A DNA stretch of 5,676 nucleotides from Campylobacterales bacterium. Lineage in GTDB: Bacteria > Campylobacterota > Campylobacteria > Campylobacterales > QNZT01. This document shows positions 4,986 to 5,676 of this stretch, piece by piece. A program made the position numbers and the translations under genes. Each line of letters begins with the position of its first letter. Position 1 is the first letter of the stretch. The notes beneath the pieces are model-generated. The model was not told the DNA's origin, did no database searches, and was given only the letters and a program-made list of their open reading frames with translations. The stretch spans positions 1 to 5,676 of the forward strand of contig JALULO010000278.1 in NCBI GenBank assembly GCA_027056215.1, in the 5' to 3' direction.

Positions 4986-5676
4986 ATGATCACCAAACTA
5001 GCTTTAATCATCTTTATGATAGGAGTACCACTCTTTGGAGATTACTATATAAGTCACGGTCAGCAACAAAAACTTTATCCTTTAAAACAAACTAGAAGTA
5101 TCAAAAATGTAAGCAAACTTTATTATGCTGATATACATGGCAATAAATTTGGTGTGGATAATACACTCATCATCTGCTTTAAAGACAACAAACAAAATCA
5201 CCAAATAGAATCAAAATATAAATTAAGTTTTCAAAAACAACTTTCACCAACACTATACCTCTACAAAATAGCCGATAAAACAAAAACGCTTTTCCTTGCA
5301 AATCAAATTTCACAGGAACCAACAGTAAAATTTGCACATCCTAACTTCCAAATTTCAAAAAAACAAAGAGTTGCAGATGATTACTATAAATCTGAATGGC
5401 ATTTACACAATAGAGATGTTCCAGGAGCCGATATCAACGTTGAAAAAGCTTGGCAATACACAAAGGGAGATGGTATTGTAGCAGGAATTATTGACGAAGG
5501 TATAGACATCGATCATAAAGATTTACGTGAGAACATCATCGGGTTTGCGAACTTTAATGATCCAAACAGTGATTATCCAGGTACGGATACAGGAAATTGG
5601 CATGGAACTGCTTGCGCTGGACTTTTATGTGCTGCAGAAAATGGAACAGGTATTGTCGGTGTTGCACCACATACCA
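4986..5676 (+). CDS. Secreted kexin-like subtilisin-family serine protease (3' end outside window)
   Basis: The first 230 codons of a peptidase S8 precursor are present, open to the right edge. MITKLALIIFMIGVPLFG is a likely Sec signal peptide, with probable cleavage after G18. Residues about 55-123 resemble a subtilase propeptide (NTLIICFKD, then LFLANQISQEPTVKFAHPNF), which chaperones folding and inhibits until removed. The mature domain starts around SEWHLHN (136-142) with GADINVEKAW (147-156), a pattern typical of kexin/furin-like subtilases. AGIIDEGIDIDHKDL carries the catalytic Asp D170; the D-E-G triplet is closer to the D-D-G of kexins than to the D-[ST]-G of subtilisins. WHGTACAG holds the catalytic His H206. 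The oxyanion Asn, the catalytic Ser and any surface-anchor or autotransporter domain lie beyond the window. AAGGA (4976-4980) precedes the ATG by 5 bases. It is divergent from the rnr operon and not obviously related to it in function. Confidence 0.93.
   Translation, partial: MITKLALIIFMIGVPLFGDYYISHGQQQKLYPLKQTRSIKNVSKLYYADIHGNKFGVDNTLIICFKDNKQNHQIESKYKLSFQKQLSPTLYLYKIADKTKTLFLANQISQEPTVKFAHPNFQISKKQRVADDYYKSEWHLHNRDVPGADINVEKAWQYTKGDGIVAGIIDEGIDIDHKDLRENIIGFANFNDPNSDYPGTDTGNWHGTACAGLLCAAENGTGIVGVAPHT

Overview
This AT-rich window looks like chromosomal DNA from a campylobacterotan (epsilonproteobacterium), probably a free-living Sulfurovum- or Sulfurimonas-like lineage rather than a host-adapted Campylobacter or Helicobacter. 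The main clue is the minus-strand gene order rnr-holA-rpsF-ssb-rpsR, which I recall from Helicobacter pylori. The short RNase R without an N-terminal helix-turn-helix region also fits. The genus is inferred from memory, not from a search.

Layout, left to right. Bases 1-40 hold the first 13 codons of a minus-strand gene that runs off the left edge. Bases 41-208 are an AT-rich spacer with a perfect 11-bp inverted repeat and a weak hairpin followed by a T run on the minus strand. Bases 209-4695 are one minus-strand block, in transcription order: a small predicted lipoprotein (4695-4513), rnr (4500-2539), holA (2546-1566), rpsF (1478-1014), ssb (999-499) and rpsR (472-209). Most junctions are tight: the Shine-Dalgarno of rnr abuts the lipoprotein stop codon, and rnr and holA overlap by 8 bases. 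The only sizeable internal gap is 87 bases before rpsF. It holds two perfect hairpins and could be a regulated leader or a secondary promoter region. Bases 4696-4985 are a divergent intergenic region. Bases 4986-5676 are the 5' part of a plus-strand gene for a secreted, kexin-like subtilase, cut by the right edge.

How the genes work together: the minus-strand block joins RNA decay (RNase R), replication (clamp-loader delta and SSB) and two small-subunit ribosomal proteins (bS6 and bS18, which pair on the 30S platform). It is a housekeeping information-processing operon. The divergent protease is functionally separate. Its upstream region has a strong match to a sigma-54 (RpoN) -24/-12 promoter, followed by a small palindrome and a sigma-70-type -10 box.

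I see no mobile element, CRISPR array, tRNA or rRNA. Most of the window is ordinary core genome. The most interesting points are the putative sigma-54 control of a secreted protease, the lipoprotein coupled to rnr, the zinc-ribbon form of bS18 and the extended acidic tail of bS6.
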